Of a stretch of 64,000 nucleotides of DNA, positions 10,171 through 39,444 are shown piece after piece. The notes below the pieces were generated by a model. The model saw nothing but the letters and a program-made list of their open reading frames with translations, had not been told where the DNA came from and did no database searches. Where the stretch lies: positions 6,092,887 to 6,156,886 of the forward strand of contig NC_020168.2 of the NCBI RefSeq assembly GCF_000224145.3, in the 5' to 3' direction. The stretch comes from Ciona intestinalis. Its lineage: Eukaryota > Chordata > Ascidiacea > Phlebobranchia > Cionidae. Numbering within the stretch: the stretch's first letter is position 1; the number at the start of each line of letters is the position of its first letter. The translations under genes were made by a program, and so were the position numbers.

Positions 10171-13100
10171 CTAAAATAGGTTAAAATGACTTTGCAAAAA
10201 ATAAACAAAAGTACTTGCGACGCCGATTATTAATAGACATTTGTAAAAACAACAGCATGTAGTTTTACAGCACGCATCTTTTTTTTGATCAGTTAACTTC
10301 TTGCATTTAGTATCGGAGCCGACTGTCTCATCTTCAATTGTTTTTCTTCTATTTTTTAGTCCTTTTTCACGACACAGCCTTTCTTCCTCTTCGTCAGTGA
10401 ACTCGTCTGTGAATTCAGGGTCAGATTGTCCTCTTCCGCATTTTCTTTCGTTCTCACAAATCTTCCATCTTCGCCCACATACGCATTCAAAACTTGCTTC
10501 GCCATCTTCCATTCTGCGGTTTTTAATACATTTTCTTTTATTTTCTTTGCAATTCGATTCTGGTTTGGATCGACCCTTTCTTCGCCTTACATCTTGTTTA
10601 GAACGTTCGCGTCTAATTCTTCTGCAGTCATCATCGCCAATATCATCACGATGCCATTTTCGGTTTATTCTATTTCTTGAATGTTTCTTTTGCTTATGTT
10701 TGCAATTCGAGTCCGAACCAGAATGATTTCTTCCGGACGTTGACTTCTTTTTGTTTTCACGATCGGAGGATATTGTTTTACACGGCTGTTCTTTCTCTTC
10801 GTCAGATGCTTTTCGTCTTTTTCGTCTTCCTTTTCGACAAGACTCTTTATCTTCTTTATTAAGTGACTCCACTTTGCATTCAGGATCGGAAGAGACTGTT
10901 TTACAGGACTCTACTTTCCCATTGTCAGTTGTTTTTCGTCTTCCTTTTCGACAAGGCTCTTCTTCTTTCTCTTTATCAAGTGACTCTTTTGTGCATTCCG
11001 GATCGGAGAAGGCTGTTTTACAAGATTCTTTTTCTTCCTCCTTATCAAGAGACTCCTCTTTGCATTTAGGATCGGAGGATACAGTTTTACAAGGCTCTTC
11101 TTTTTCTCCATCAGTTGTTGTTCTATTTTGTGGCCTTCTTTTTCGTCTTCCTTTTCGACAAGATTCTTTTTTTTCCTCTTTATCAAGTGACTCCTCTTTG
11201 CGTTTAGGATCGGAGGATACCGTTTTACACGGTTCTTCTTCTTCTTTCGTCAAGCGACTCATCTATGCATTCAGGGTCGGATGATTCGTCAGTTGTTTTT
11301 CTATTTTTTCGTCTTCTATTCCGTCTTATTTTTTGCCTTTCCTTTCGACACGGCCCTTCTTCTTCCTCTTCGTCAAGTGACTCCTCTTTGCATTCAGGAT
11401 CGGATGATGCTGTTTTACACTGCTCATCTTTCTCTTCATCAGTGACTTTTATATTTTTTCGTTTTCCTATTTGTCTTTCCTTTCCACACGGCCCTTCTTC
11501 TTCCTCTTCATCAAGCGACTCATCTATGCATTCAGGGTCGGAGGATTCGTCAGTTGTTCTTCTATTTTTTCCTCTTCGTCTTATTTTTTGCCTTTCCTTT
11601 CGACACGGCCCTTCTTCTTCCTCCTCACCAAGTGACTCTTCTTGGCATTCAGGATCGGAAGATGCTGTTTTACAGGGCTCATCTTTCTCTTCATCAGTTT
11701 TTTTTATATTTTTTCGTTTTCCTTTTTGTCTTTCCTTTCCACACGGCCCTTCTTCTTCCTCTTCATCAAGCGACTCATCTATGCATTCAGGGTCGGAGGA
11801 TTCGTCAGTTGTTCTTCTATTTTTTCCTCTTCCTTTTCGTCTTACCTTTCGACAAGACTTTTCTTCTTCATCATCAAGTGACTCTTCTTTGCATTCAGAA
11901 TCAGAGGATGCTGTTTTACAAGGCCCTTCTTCCTCTTCGTCAGTTGTTTTTCTGTTTTTTCGTCTTCTATTTCGTCTTCTCTTTTGTCTTTCCTTTCGAC
12001 ACGGCCCTTCTGCTTCCTCTTCATCAAGTGACTTTTCTATGCATTTAGGATCGGGGGAGACTGTTTTACACAGCTCTTCTTCCTTTTTATCGGTTGTTGT
12101 TCTATTTTGTCGTCTTCTTTTTCGTCTTCCTTTTCGACAAGGCTCTTCCTCTTCAAGTGACTTCTCTTTGCATTCAAGATCGGAGGATACTGTTTTACAC
12201 GGCCCTTCTTCCTCTTCGTCAAGTGAATCCTCTTTGCATTCAGGATCGGAAGATACTGTTTTACATGACTCTTCTTCTTCTTCGTCAAGTGACTCTTTTT
12301 TGCATTCAGGATCGGAGAATACTGTTTTACACGGCTCTTCTTCCTCTTCGTCAAGTGAATCCTCTTTGCATTCAGGATCGGAGAATACTGTTTTACAAGG
12401 CTCTTCTTCTTCTTCGTCAAGTGACTCTTCTTTGCATTCAGGATCGGAGAATACTGTTTTACACGGCTCTTCTTCCTCTTCGTCAAGTGAATCCTCTTTG
12501 CATTCAGGATCGGAGAATACTGTTTTACAAGGCTCTTCTTCTTCTTCGTCAAGTGACTCTTCTTTGCATTCAGGATCGGAGAATACTGTTTTACACGGCT
12601 CTTCTTCCTCTTCGTCAAGTGAATCCTCTTTGCATTCAGGATCGGAGAATACTGTTTTACACGGCTCTTCTTCCTCTTCGTCAAGTGAATCCTCTTTGCA
12701 TTCAGGATCGGAGAATACTGTTTTACAAGGCTCTTCTTCTTCTTCATCGAGTGACTCTTCTTTGCATTCAGGATCGGAGGATACTGTTTTACACGGCTCT
12801 TCTTCCTCTTCGTCAAGTGACTCTTCTTTGCATTCAGGATCGGAGGATACCGTTTTACACGGCTCTTCTTCCTCTTCGTCAAGTGAATCCTCTTTGCATT
12901 CAGGATCGGAGGATTCGTTTTACAGTTTTTTCTTTTGTTATGTCTTCTTTTTCGTCTCACCTTTCGACAAGACTCTTCTTCTTCATCATCAAGTGACTCT
13001 TCTTGGCATTCAGGGTCGGAGGATGCTGTTTTACACGGCCCTTCTTCCTCTCCGTCAGTTGTTTTTCTATTTTTTCGTCTTCTATTTCGTCTTCTTTTTT

Positions 13101-14144
13101 GTCTTTCCTTTCGACACGGCCCTTCTTCTTCCTCTTCATCAAGTGACTCTTCTATGCATTTAGGACCGGAGGAGACTGTTTTACATGACTCTTCTTCCTC
13201 TTCATCAGTTATTGTTTTATTTTGTCGTCTTCTTTTTCGTCTTCCTTTTCGACAAGACTCCTCCTCTTCAAGTGACTTCTCTTTGCATTCAGGATCGGAG
13301 GATGCATTTTTACATGGCTCTTCTTCTTCTTCCTTGTTAAGTGACTCCTCTATGCATTCACGATCGAAGGATATTGTTTTACAAGGCTCTTCTTCCTCTT
13401 CGTCAAGCGACTCATCTATGCATTCAGTGTCGGAGGGTCAGTTTTCTATTTTTCGTTTTTCGACACGACTCTTCTTCCTCATTATTCAAGTGAATCCTCT
13501 ATGCATTCAGTGTCGGAGGATTCGTCAGTTGTTTTTCTATTTTTTCGTCTTCCTTTTCGACAAGACTCTTCTTCTTCATCATCAAGTGACTCATCTATGC
13601 ATTCAGGGTCGGAGGATACTGTTTTACAAGGTTCTTCCTCCTCTCCGTCAGTTGTTTTTCTATTTTTTTGTCTTCTATTCCGTCTTCTTTTTTGACTTTT
13701 CTTTCGACACGGCCCTTCTTCCTCTTCATCAAGTAACTCCACTTTGCATTCAGGATCGGAAGAGACTGTTTTACAAGACTCTTCTCCCTCTTTATCAGTT
13801 CTCATGCTTTTTATTCGTTTTACTCTTCGTCTTCCTTTACGACACAGCTTTTCGTCATCTTCGTCAGAGAACTCGTCTGTGGATTCAGGGTCAGATTGTT
13901 CTCTTCCGCATATTGCTTCATTATCTTTGCAATTATATTCTTGTTTAGAACGCTCGCGTCTATTTCTTACGCACTCATTATTTTCACGATGCTCTTTCCG
14001 TTTTAGTCTTTTCCAAGGATTTTTCTTTTGATCATGTTTGCAATCCGAGTCTGAACCAGAACAATTTCTTCTAGATAGCCCCTCATTTTCTTCGCAATCG
14101 CTTTCCTCTTTGAGGCAACGGTTTCTACCGTGGTATCGGGGCAT
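10171..14144 (-). CDS. Lys/Arg/Glu-rich repeat protein with regularly spaced Cys and a C-terminal membrane anchor (frame changes present)
   Basis: Family not recognised. The start used is the first ATG (14144, MPRYHGRN). The open stretch has two alternating modules: an acidic unit with a Cys pair (SDPECKEESLDEEEEEPCKT) and a basic unit (CRKGRRKRRRQNRKTTD). In 12160-12910 the acidic unit repeats about 11 times with an exact 66-base period. A module near the N-terminus (SGSDSDCKHDQKK, then RRERSKQ, then DPESTDEFSDEDDE) appears again near the C-terminus as SGSDSNCKHKQKK, RRERSKQ and DPEFTDEFTDEEEE. The protein ends in a Cys cluster (CCKTTCCCFYK), one hydrophobic segment (CLLIIGVASTFVYFL) and a short tail, as in tail-anchored proteins. 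The frame changes about four times: two close together near 13445-13490, one near 12920 and one near 11240. Between these points the frame is open and the repeat register is kept. Either the assembly has indel errors in the repeats or the gene is newly damaged. I saw no clear GT-AG introns there. Function unknown. Confidence 0.6.
12160..12915 (-). repeat. 66-bp coding tandem repeat
   Basis: The block GCATTCAGGATCGGA recurs at a spacing of 66 bases, about 11 times, on the plus strand. On the minus strand each unit encodes 22 residues. Copies are nearly identical and two subtypes partly alternate (EDS versus EES; CCG TGT versus CCT TGT). This suggests recent unequal crossing-over of one- or two-unit blocks. 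Confidence 0.9.
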
Positions 14145-14262
14145 CTTAACACTTGCGATTTTCACAAAATCATTTCTTTTTATATTAAAGCCCACAAGGT
14201 CTCGAAAACAAATTTATTTTTTGTGACGGATTTGTTTTTCTGTATGAATTACATCAAACGCA

Positions 14263-14406
14263 ATGTTTCTGTTTTGCAAACGATTGAACGAATTAGGCTC
14301 GAGACAGATATTTGTTACTTCCGCTTTACTATTAATGTTTCTGTTTTGCAAACGATTGAACGAATTAGGCTCGAGACAGATATTTGTTACTTCCGCTTTA
14401 CTATTG
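14263..14406. repeat. Two-copy 72-bp tandem duplication
   Basis: The unit beginning ATGTTTCTGTTTTGCAAACG occurs at 14263-14334 and 14335-14406, almost identical. It sits about 120 bases upstream of the start of the charged repeat gene, so it may duplicate promoter or 5' UTR elements. Confidence 0.9.
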
Positions 14407-15428
14407 ACGTAGCTCGTGTAATTTTCGTTGCGTCTATTCGTCATGTAAAAAGGAAATAACATGACAAACCGTACACCTTAACCAGACACAGGGAGACATG
14501 ACGTATACTTTTATTTGTTTAAAATCTTTATTGTTATTCGTTTTAACCTTCAATGAACTGCACGCGTACGTTATGACAATGTATTATAAAGCAATTAACC
14601 AATAACAAGAGCATTTGTTGTTACGTTAACATTTTTGGTTTAGGTGTCTGGCCGACATCATATTAGATAATTTCAAAAATCTCTGGGCATATTTATTTTG
14701 CAAGTTGTTACTTTTTACTGTATTGCCGATAGTTTCGACCGTTGGTTTCTACAACTGATTAAGTGTCGAATTTTGTAATTCTACACTTGGAAATAAAACT
14801 TTCCTTTAATATATTGCTGCAACCGGTAACTAACTTATAAAACAGCGAAAGAATATTCAGTCTCCACCACTTGCATAGTTTAAAACTTCAATTGACAAGG
14901 TAGGTCAACTTTCTTCATTGCAAACTTACATTCGAGAAACACATTTTTGTTTTGATGGTTTTAAATTGTATATGCTCAGATCAGAATCATATACACATGA
15001 AGTTCGATGCTGTTAACATGGTGATCATATGTTACCTCGGGCACTTGCTTCCACACAGTTATCCCTTATTAGTTGTCCAAACTGTCACCATCGAAGAAAG
15101 GCACTGACTTTCAAAGTTATTTGAGTGGTAACTTTTGGGGAGGCATAAAGTTGTGCAAACGAGACACTTATGTTTTAACTGCTATTGCTTTGGTTCACGA
15201 GGGTAAACTTAGTTTAACTCATTCAATTAAATATACATATTATAGGCTGATTCGACTGATTTAATGGAAACAAAATATGCGCAAACAAAGAAGCAACCTT
15301 TTACACAGTGTAAATAACATCAACAAATATTTACGGAGAAAAAAACATCCCGTTGAAACAAGAACAAGGCTCAAATATGGAAGCAGATAACAAATTAAAC
15401 AACAACTTAAACACACTATCGTAATATA
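14407..15428. other. Intergenic region
   Basis: About 1 kb between the upstream flank of the charged repeat gene and the repeats past the ZNF236 3' end. A TATA-like TTATAAAA near 14836 is followed by a possible donor (AAG|GTAGGT near 14900). That could be an untranslated first exon on the plus strand, but no coding exon follows, so I do not call a gene. Confidence 0.4.
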
Positions 15429-15590
15429 TAGTAAGGTTGGGGAATATGGGATCCGTTTTCATTCTATTTTCTCAAAGAATTATAAAATCGCATCCCCACA
15501 ACTCCAATAGACCGTTGTTAATTCCCTAAAACACGATCAGGATAATTGGATATTGTATGCTAAAGGTGTCCCGTCTCCCCCAACTTTCTA
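15429..15590. mobile_element. MITE copy (GGGTGGGG terminal inverted repeat family)
   Basis: Starts TAGTAAGGTTGGGG and ends with the inverse, AAAGGTGTCCCGTCTCCCCC. The inside holds the family blocks AATTATAAAA and GACCGTTGTTAATT. Confidence 0.75.
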
Positions 15591-15813
15591 TATATACTGT
15601 ACGATTGTAACAAACAAAAATATCAAACAATTAAGTAGTTATAACAAAAATTTAGGTTGTCAGAAACACAGTAAATAAAGAAAAGCATTTATGTTCGAAT
15701 AGTTTAATCCATCCATGATTAATATCCATGCATGTATAAACACTTTTTTTAGAATCACGTCACCACCAGAAATTTAACAATATTGGGCCTAACTTTTGTG
15801 TCCTGATTTGATG

Positions 15814-34265
<18,452 letters not shown>

Positions 34266-35785
34266 GCTAACCATTTATATCACCCTTTTTGCCACATATT
34301 CTATACCATTAGTCACTTAACATTGAAGTTTTAACTGTAAAATTGAAACCATAGTGGTTAGAGTGATGTTTCAACATATATAATTCATTCATTAGCTGCA
34401 GAAATTGGGTAACGGTGCTACAATATACATTTAATAACTCTGCTGTGCTGATCTATCTTAACAGTGCTTACTGTCTGTATAGTCGACATACAGTACATGC
34501 CCCTAGTAACGTTCACTACGGCATCCGCATCTAAAATGATTCTGAAGGTGGATGTATACCAAAGTTGGTATGTCTCCGCCGCCTAAGCAGAGAAATACTG
34601 GTAATAGTTGTAAACAGGGTACACACTAGTTGTGTGTGTATATTCTTTGAATTAAGCTGTCATTACATAAATTGCGATACATTTCATGCGGTTGCGATAC
34701 TTCAAGTGTTTAATTCAAACAAAATGTCATCGCATTGGAACAGTCGTAACATTATACAACATAAATGCCAGTTTAACATGTACTTTCATTACACAAAAAG
34801 TATTTTTTATATTTATTTTTATCATTATTCAATTCTAACATTGCTTACTTGGGCGTTTTACATTTATGTAATGGTGGATGTGCAAATGTTCGATTACTAA
34901 TTGCTCAAAGTTTAAACCAATAGATGAGTCTTATTTGTCACGTGATGAAAGTTGCCTGAGCGGTGATTTCTCCTTAGTATAGGTATATTCATTTACACGA
35001 CTTTTAAATGAGCACAACTGAAACCATAACCTCCTATGCAAAATTAATAAGCTACTTGTAAATCCTGTTTCGTTGGATATACGTTACATAATCCCTCTTT
35101 GCCAAAGCCAGGGCAAAGTAGTTAAGAGAATTTAAGTCACGTGGATGTGACGTATGGTCAGGCGTTTAATAAATATGTTGTTGCGTCAGTTAGCGCGTGA
35201 TATTGCTATATGTGTCCCACACAAAATCTAAATTTTAAAAGGAAGAGCGGTTGTGCATTATTCAGTTCTTGAAAAATAAAGCGAATGGTTTTATTATCTT
35301 AGACTTGTAGAAACGAACAGCAGACAAGCAGTATATTGATAAAACATCTCAGTCAGAGTCCGTAAATAAACAATTTTTATAAACGGACTCTGCTCATAGT
35401 GTAAAGGTTATAAACAGTTTTGCGCACGGTTGTTAATACTGTAAACTAGTCGTTTTTTAAGGGTATTAGAATATGTTATGTTTATAAAGCTAAAGAGTCA
35501 TATATCTTTGTGTCATATTAAATATAAGATTAAATCCTAGTATGCTAATAAATATACAGTGTTGAGTGGTAGACTGGTAGTAGTGGTACAAATCGTACAA
35601 TATATAGTATTTTACTTCATTTAATTATAAAGTTACTGAACTTACCCACTGTGTGTCTCTACGTAGCCTTTAAATGTTTTTGTAAGTTGCTTTTATTTCA
35701 TCGTAATCAGATAGGTAAAATTATTGCTTAACCTTTTTGTTTCCACAGTTGAACATTTTTAAATTAGTTGTTGTTTAATGAAATA
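34266..35785. other. Divergent intergenic region, ZNF236 / CYSTM1-like
   Basis: About 1.5 kb between divergently transcribed genes, so both promoters should lie here. Two CACGTG-type E-box motifs appear (near 34940 and 35140). A strong acceptor (TTTGTTTCCACAG, ending about 35748) lies 38 bases before the CYSTM1-like start; it implies a spliced 5' UTR exon or a spliced-leader trans-splice site, which tunicates use. No repeat element recognised. Confidence 0.45.
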
Positions 35786-36345
35786 ATGGCAGCATCTGCT
35801 CCACCCCCTTATTCTGCTGCTGATCCTCATGGTGCTCCCCCAGCAACAAATCCAGCTTACCCACCTCAGCCTCCTGTTGCGCAAGCAGGGATGCAACAAG
35901 CACCTCAACCTGGACCTGGATATCCTCCCCAACCAGGGTACCAACAAGCTCCCTACTACCAGGGTGGATACCCGCCGCAACCTGGTTATCCCCCACAGCA
36001 AGGGGGTTACCCGCCCCAAGGGGGTTACCCACCCCAACCGGGTTACCCGCCCCAAGGGGGTTACCCACCCCAAGGAGGTTACCCACCACAAGGGGGCTAT
36101 CCCCCACAAGGCCAACACATTTCAACAGACCACCGACATGGAAAAAAGGCTCCAAACGTTGGTAAGGATTTAGAGTCTTTAAAATCCTGTATTTTAAATT
36201 TGTATCGGTATTTTCATTGAAAACAACTAATTAAAATTATGTTTCAGTTGTCGTGGAGGAGAGACACAAGAAAAGAGATGAAACAGCTGACTGTTTTCTG
36301 ATCGGTTGCTGCACAGCTTTGCTCTGTTGCTGGTTGTTGGATTAA
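35786..36345 (+). CDS. CYSTM1: CYSTM1-like small tail-anchored protein (copy A)
   Basis: Two exons, 35786-36161 and 36248-36345, give 157 residues. The first 110 residues are Pro/Gly/Tyr/Gln-rich with about ten GGYPPQ / GYPPQ repeats. The second exon encodes [16 protein letters not shown] followed by [16 protein letters not shown], the Cys-rich hydrophobic tail that defines the CYSTM family (human CYSTM1 ends with a similar CLTACWTALCCCCLWD). Human CYSTM1 is about 97 residues; the extra length here is in the repeats. The family sits in membranes through the tail; its role is poorly known and has been linked to stress tolerance in plants and yeast. A paralogue lies 1.5 kb downstream in the same direction. 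The start is the ATG at 35786, the first after the acceptor near 35748 that keeps this frame. Confidence 0.85.
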
Positions 36346-37888
36346 AACAAGATGGTTTAAAAGATGCACTCATTGCTTTTGTTGTAGACATTCTACCAAT
36401 CAGCTGTGACTGTTTTATCATTCGATTAAACGAGTACAACACTTGACAATGTTAATATATTCTTAGATATTTTATAAACATGTTTTATCCCTAAAAATCT
36501 GTCAAAAGCGCTTTCTTATTTGATAAAGGCTTAATATTATGCCATAATAGGGATAGGGTATTTAAAGTGTTTTTTCTCTCTCCATGGCATTGTTATTATC
36601 TTTTTCCTTGTATTTTTATTGTGTTTGTCCCAAGAGGATATTCTTAACCTAGTATGAGCGTTAAGTTTATATTATATTTATGGATATAGTTTAAGACATT
36701 AAGACATTTCCAGTATAGTGATATTTACTTCTGGTGTTTATTCTATACTGTGTAACATTCTGCAGTTGCTTTTCAATATTAAAATATTAATAATTGTAAC
36801 ATCAGTGCTTTTTTCGCAAATTCATGTGTATTTTGTAAGGGTAATGTTAACATTATTATATTAATTTAACAAGTGAATGAAAAATATAAAATGTTGTTCA
36901 GTTTAAACCATCATACTGTAAAACTTTTTTTTCTTAATCACACGTTATTATACACATTATGTTTAATACTATATTTTCTCATCATGATACAGAGCTTATT
37001 TTGCGTAATTTGTTTTGTTTCTTGTTTCCCGCAATTATTGCCACATGCTAATTTTGCCTAAATAAAATAAAGTTTCGATATAGCTTGTTAAAGTTTTGAT
37101 ATAGCTTGTTCACTTATGCTTCTGACGATACCTGATCTCCCAATACAGTCATGTGATCACAAGGGTATAACAAAAGATTCAAAAGAATAGATCCCTTACA
37201 AAGAAAGTAAACATTGAAGTTTTATAACCGGACAATAGTTCGCCAGTGGTGTTGGTGCTGGAATGATTTGTGCTTAGTGACAAACATAATAGCTAGATAT
37301 TTTTTACAAAATTACGAAAAATGTATTATATTCAGTCAGGCAAAATCGTCACATCAATAACAGTTATTCAGATGGCGCATTTACCTAAATTTTTAATCAA
37401 TGTGAAAAATTAGTTATTCTATCTAATCATCTTTTTAAACTTTCTAAGCGTTCAGCAACGCCACCAGCCAAGAATATAAAATAAAACTTCAATTACGACA
37501 GTTGCTAAAACAACCGGTATCGACCCGAAATTTTGTACGATATCCACATAGGCCTATAGAGATTACATAGATTCGCCAAAATATTAGGAAACATTAGACC
37601 TTAGCAACCGGACTTCACAAAGGAATTTATACCTATACGCGCGAGAGAGAATAGTACGAGTTTGCGTCTCTAATTATCTTTGGCATTCTAAACCAATATT
37701 TAAATAGTTTGGTTATAATTGGGTGTTGGGGTAGAATAATCGTAACCCAGCGCGACTTGAAAAGCGTTGTTAATTTTTCAAAAGATGTTTAGAAAGTATG
37801 AGGTTTATGTGCTATAACGTCATACTATCTTATACACTACAGAACTAGGCGTTCGGTAACTATACTACTTTTGAAACGCTTAGTGAAG
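36346..37888. other. Intergenic region between the two CYSTM1-like genes
   Basis: Holds the long AT-rich 3' UTR of copy A up to the overlapping polyadenylation signals near 37061-37071, then about 800 bases upstream of copy B. A short ATATAGCTTGTT duplication follows the signals. No other feature seen. Confidence 0.5.
37061..37071 (+). terminator. Candidate polyadenylation signals of CYSTM1-like copy A
   Basis: Two overlapping AATAAA motifs about 720 bases after the stop codon. Confidence 0.45.
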
Positions 37889-38630
37889 ATGGGAAAGAAA
37901 AGTCGTGTCTCAGATGCTGGAATGTACCCAACAGCACCTTCGGTACCAGGTTATGGTATGAACCCTGCCCCACCACCTTACGCCGACGCAGGATATCCAC
38001 CAGCTCCAGGAGGATATCCAGCAAACTCTGCGGGTCCAGGAGGCTTTACAGCACCGCCGCAAGGTCCACCAATCGGTTATGTTCCCCCACCACCAGGAAC
38101 ATCTGGGTACCCACAACCAAACTATCCTCCAGCAGGTCCCCCAGGAGGATACAACTATCCTCCACCACATGGGTACAACGCTCCTCAGTACGCATACGCC
38201 CCACCACCGAAGAAGTCCAAGAAAGGTAATGCCCGCATGCGCTCGGTTGAACTTATTGTAGGGTGGGGTAAGATGGGACATGTTATTATTCTCATATTGT
38301 AGTAAACAAAGAGTTTATAAAATATATAACCGCATCCTCACAAAAAAGTGTGGTAATTGTTAGAAACTCGATAAGGAAATATGGGATTTATGTGATAGCG
38401 GTAATGGTATCCCATCTTACCCCTCAACACTGTATATGTCGCATCAATAATGACCGATAACATTAATTTCTCATTTTGTCCTTGACAACATACGAACTTT
38501 TCTAGAAATAAGCAGTTTTTTCCAATCATTTTGCAAAACCGCGGACGCGTGAACTATATTTTTTTCAGGTAAAATAAAGGAGACCGACGTGCTCTGGGCG
38601 ACTTTACTCTGCTGTTTGATCTTTGATTAA
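37889..38630 (+). CDS. CYSTM1-like small tail-anchored protein (copy B)
   Basis: Two exons, 37889-38225 and 38569-38630, give 132 residues. The N-terminal part is Pro/Gly/Tyr-rich like copy A but with less regular repeats (GYPPAPGGYP, NYPPAGPPGGYNYPPP) and a basic end (PPKKSKKG). The second exon encodes KETDVLWATLLCCLIFD, a shorter version of the copy A tail, with the acidic residue, hydrophobic stretch, CC pair and final Asp kept. The exon structure is the same as copy A (junction after the first base of a codon just before the tail), so the two are tandem duplicates. The intron is longer because a MITE has inserted (38257-38434). The tail has only two Cys, so it is a diverged CYSTM member. 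The start is the ATG at 37889 (MGKKSRV). Confidence 0.75.
38257..38434. mobile_element. MITE copy in the intron of CYSTM1-like copy B
   Basis: Left end GTAGGGTGGGGTAAGATGGG; right end ATCCCATCTTACCCCTC. About 30 bases after the exon 1 donor. Confidence 0.8.
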
Positions 38631-39444
38631 CACATCGTGGATTCGGATACACTGTACATAGAAGATATATAACTCATGTTACGAGATATTAGTTAATATT
38701 GTATTGTGTTGTTTTTAATTCACTATATTTAGTACGTACATTGTAAACTCCGTAGGCTACCGTTCTTGTATAACAGCTTCGGAAATAAAATCAACTAAAA
38801 AGTAGGAGATTTTAAAGCGTAAAACTCAACCATAACAGCAAATAAATACTTAATTCGATTCGCGTAACCAAAACAAGACTGTAGTTAAACCTGATTAGTT
38901 GCTTAGCAACGAAACATCAACATGTCCCAAATCCGCTCCGGGCGAAATGTATTTTTTGTTGATCAAACGAACGGACGATAGGCATATATACGAGCAATAT
39001 AAAATCACAATATATAGGATTTTATCCTCGTGTGTTGAAATGTGAATATTTCAATCGTTTGAACTATGAAACTAGAATTAACATTCCACACAGTCCAGAA
39101 AGGTGGAATGCAACAAAGATTTCAAATATAATGTGCAATTTGTATCTAAGACTCTAAAATGCTGACTGGTCAAATTTTGAAGCGTGTCAGTTTCATGTGA
39201 TACAGCTTGTACAAAAATCATGTTCAAGGGGTAAAGATATAAAAAACAGCACATAACGAGTGGGACAAACAGTATTATTAAGACAATCAAACAGGACAAG
39301 TTCATCTTTAAAACCATAGGATAGCTAAGCTAAGTAGCAGACTTGGTAATAAAATACTGCATTGGGTACAAGTTGTAACATATATGACACAATTCGGAAG
39401 AATTTGCTACTGGCAGCTTTTCATGTTCTGATGGACTTGAATGT
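38631..39444. other. Intergenic region between converging genes
   Basis: About 810 bases between the stop codons of CYSTM1-like copy B (plus) and AIP (minus), so it is mostly 3' UTR of both. The copy B polyadenylation signal is at 38784-38789. Nothing else seen. Confidence 0.5.
38784..38789 (+). terminator. Candidate polyadenylation signal of CYSTM1-like copy B
   Basis: AATAAA about 155 bases after the stop codon. Confidence 0.55.

Noticed and set aside
12037-12960. Basic repeat frame on the minus strand (ILNAKRIHLTKRKKSRV repeats)
   Set aside because: Off-frame reading of the same 66-bp repeat; neighbouring modules continue in the acidic frame.
11265-13163. 632-codon plus-strand open frame rich in Ser, with HSGSEDTVLHGSS repeats
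   Set aside because: It is the antisense of the acidic repeat. The frame is open only because the repeat length is a multiple of three; the opposite strand has the start codon, varied domains and a membrane anchor.
14820-14905. Promoter and first exon of a plus-strand gene
   Set aside because: A TATA-like motif and a donor are present, but no coding exon follows in the next kilobase.
35775-36155. Minus-strand and other-frame repeats opposite the CYSTM1-like exon
   Set aside because: Shadows of the GGYPPQ repeat; the plus frame alone has the CYSTM tail.
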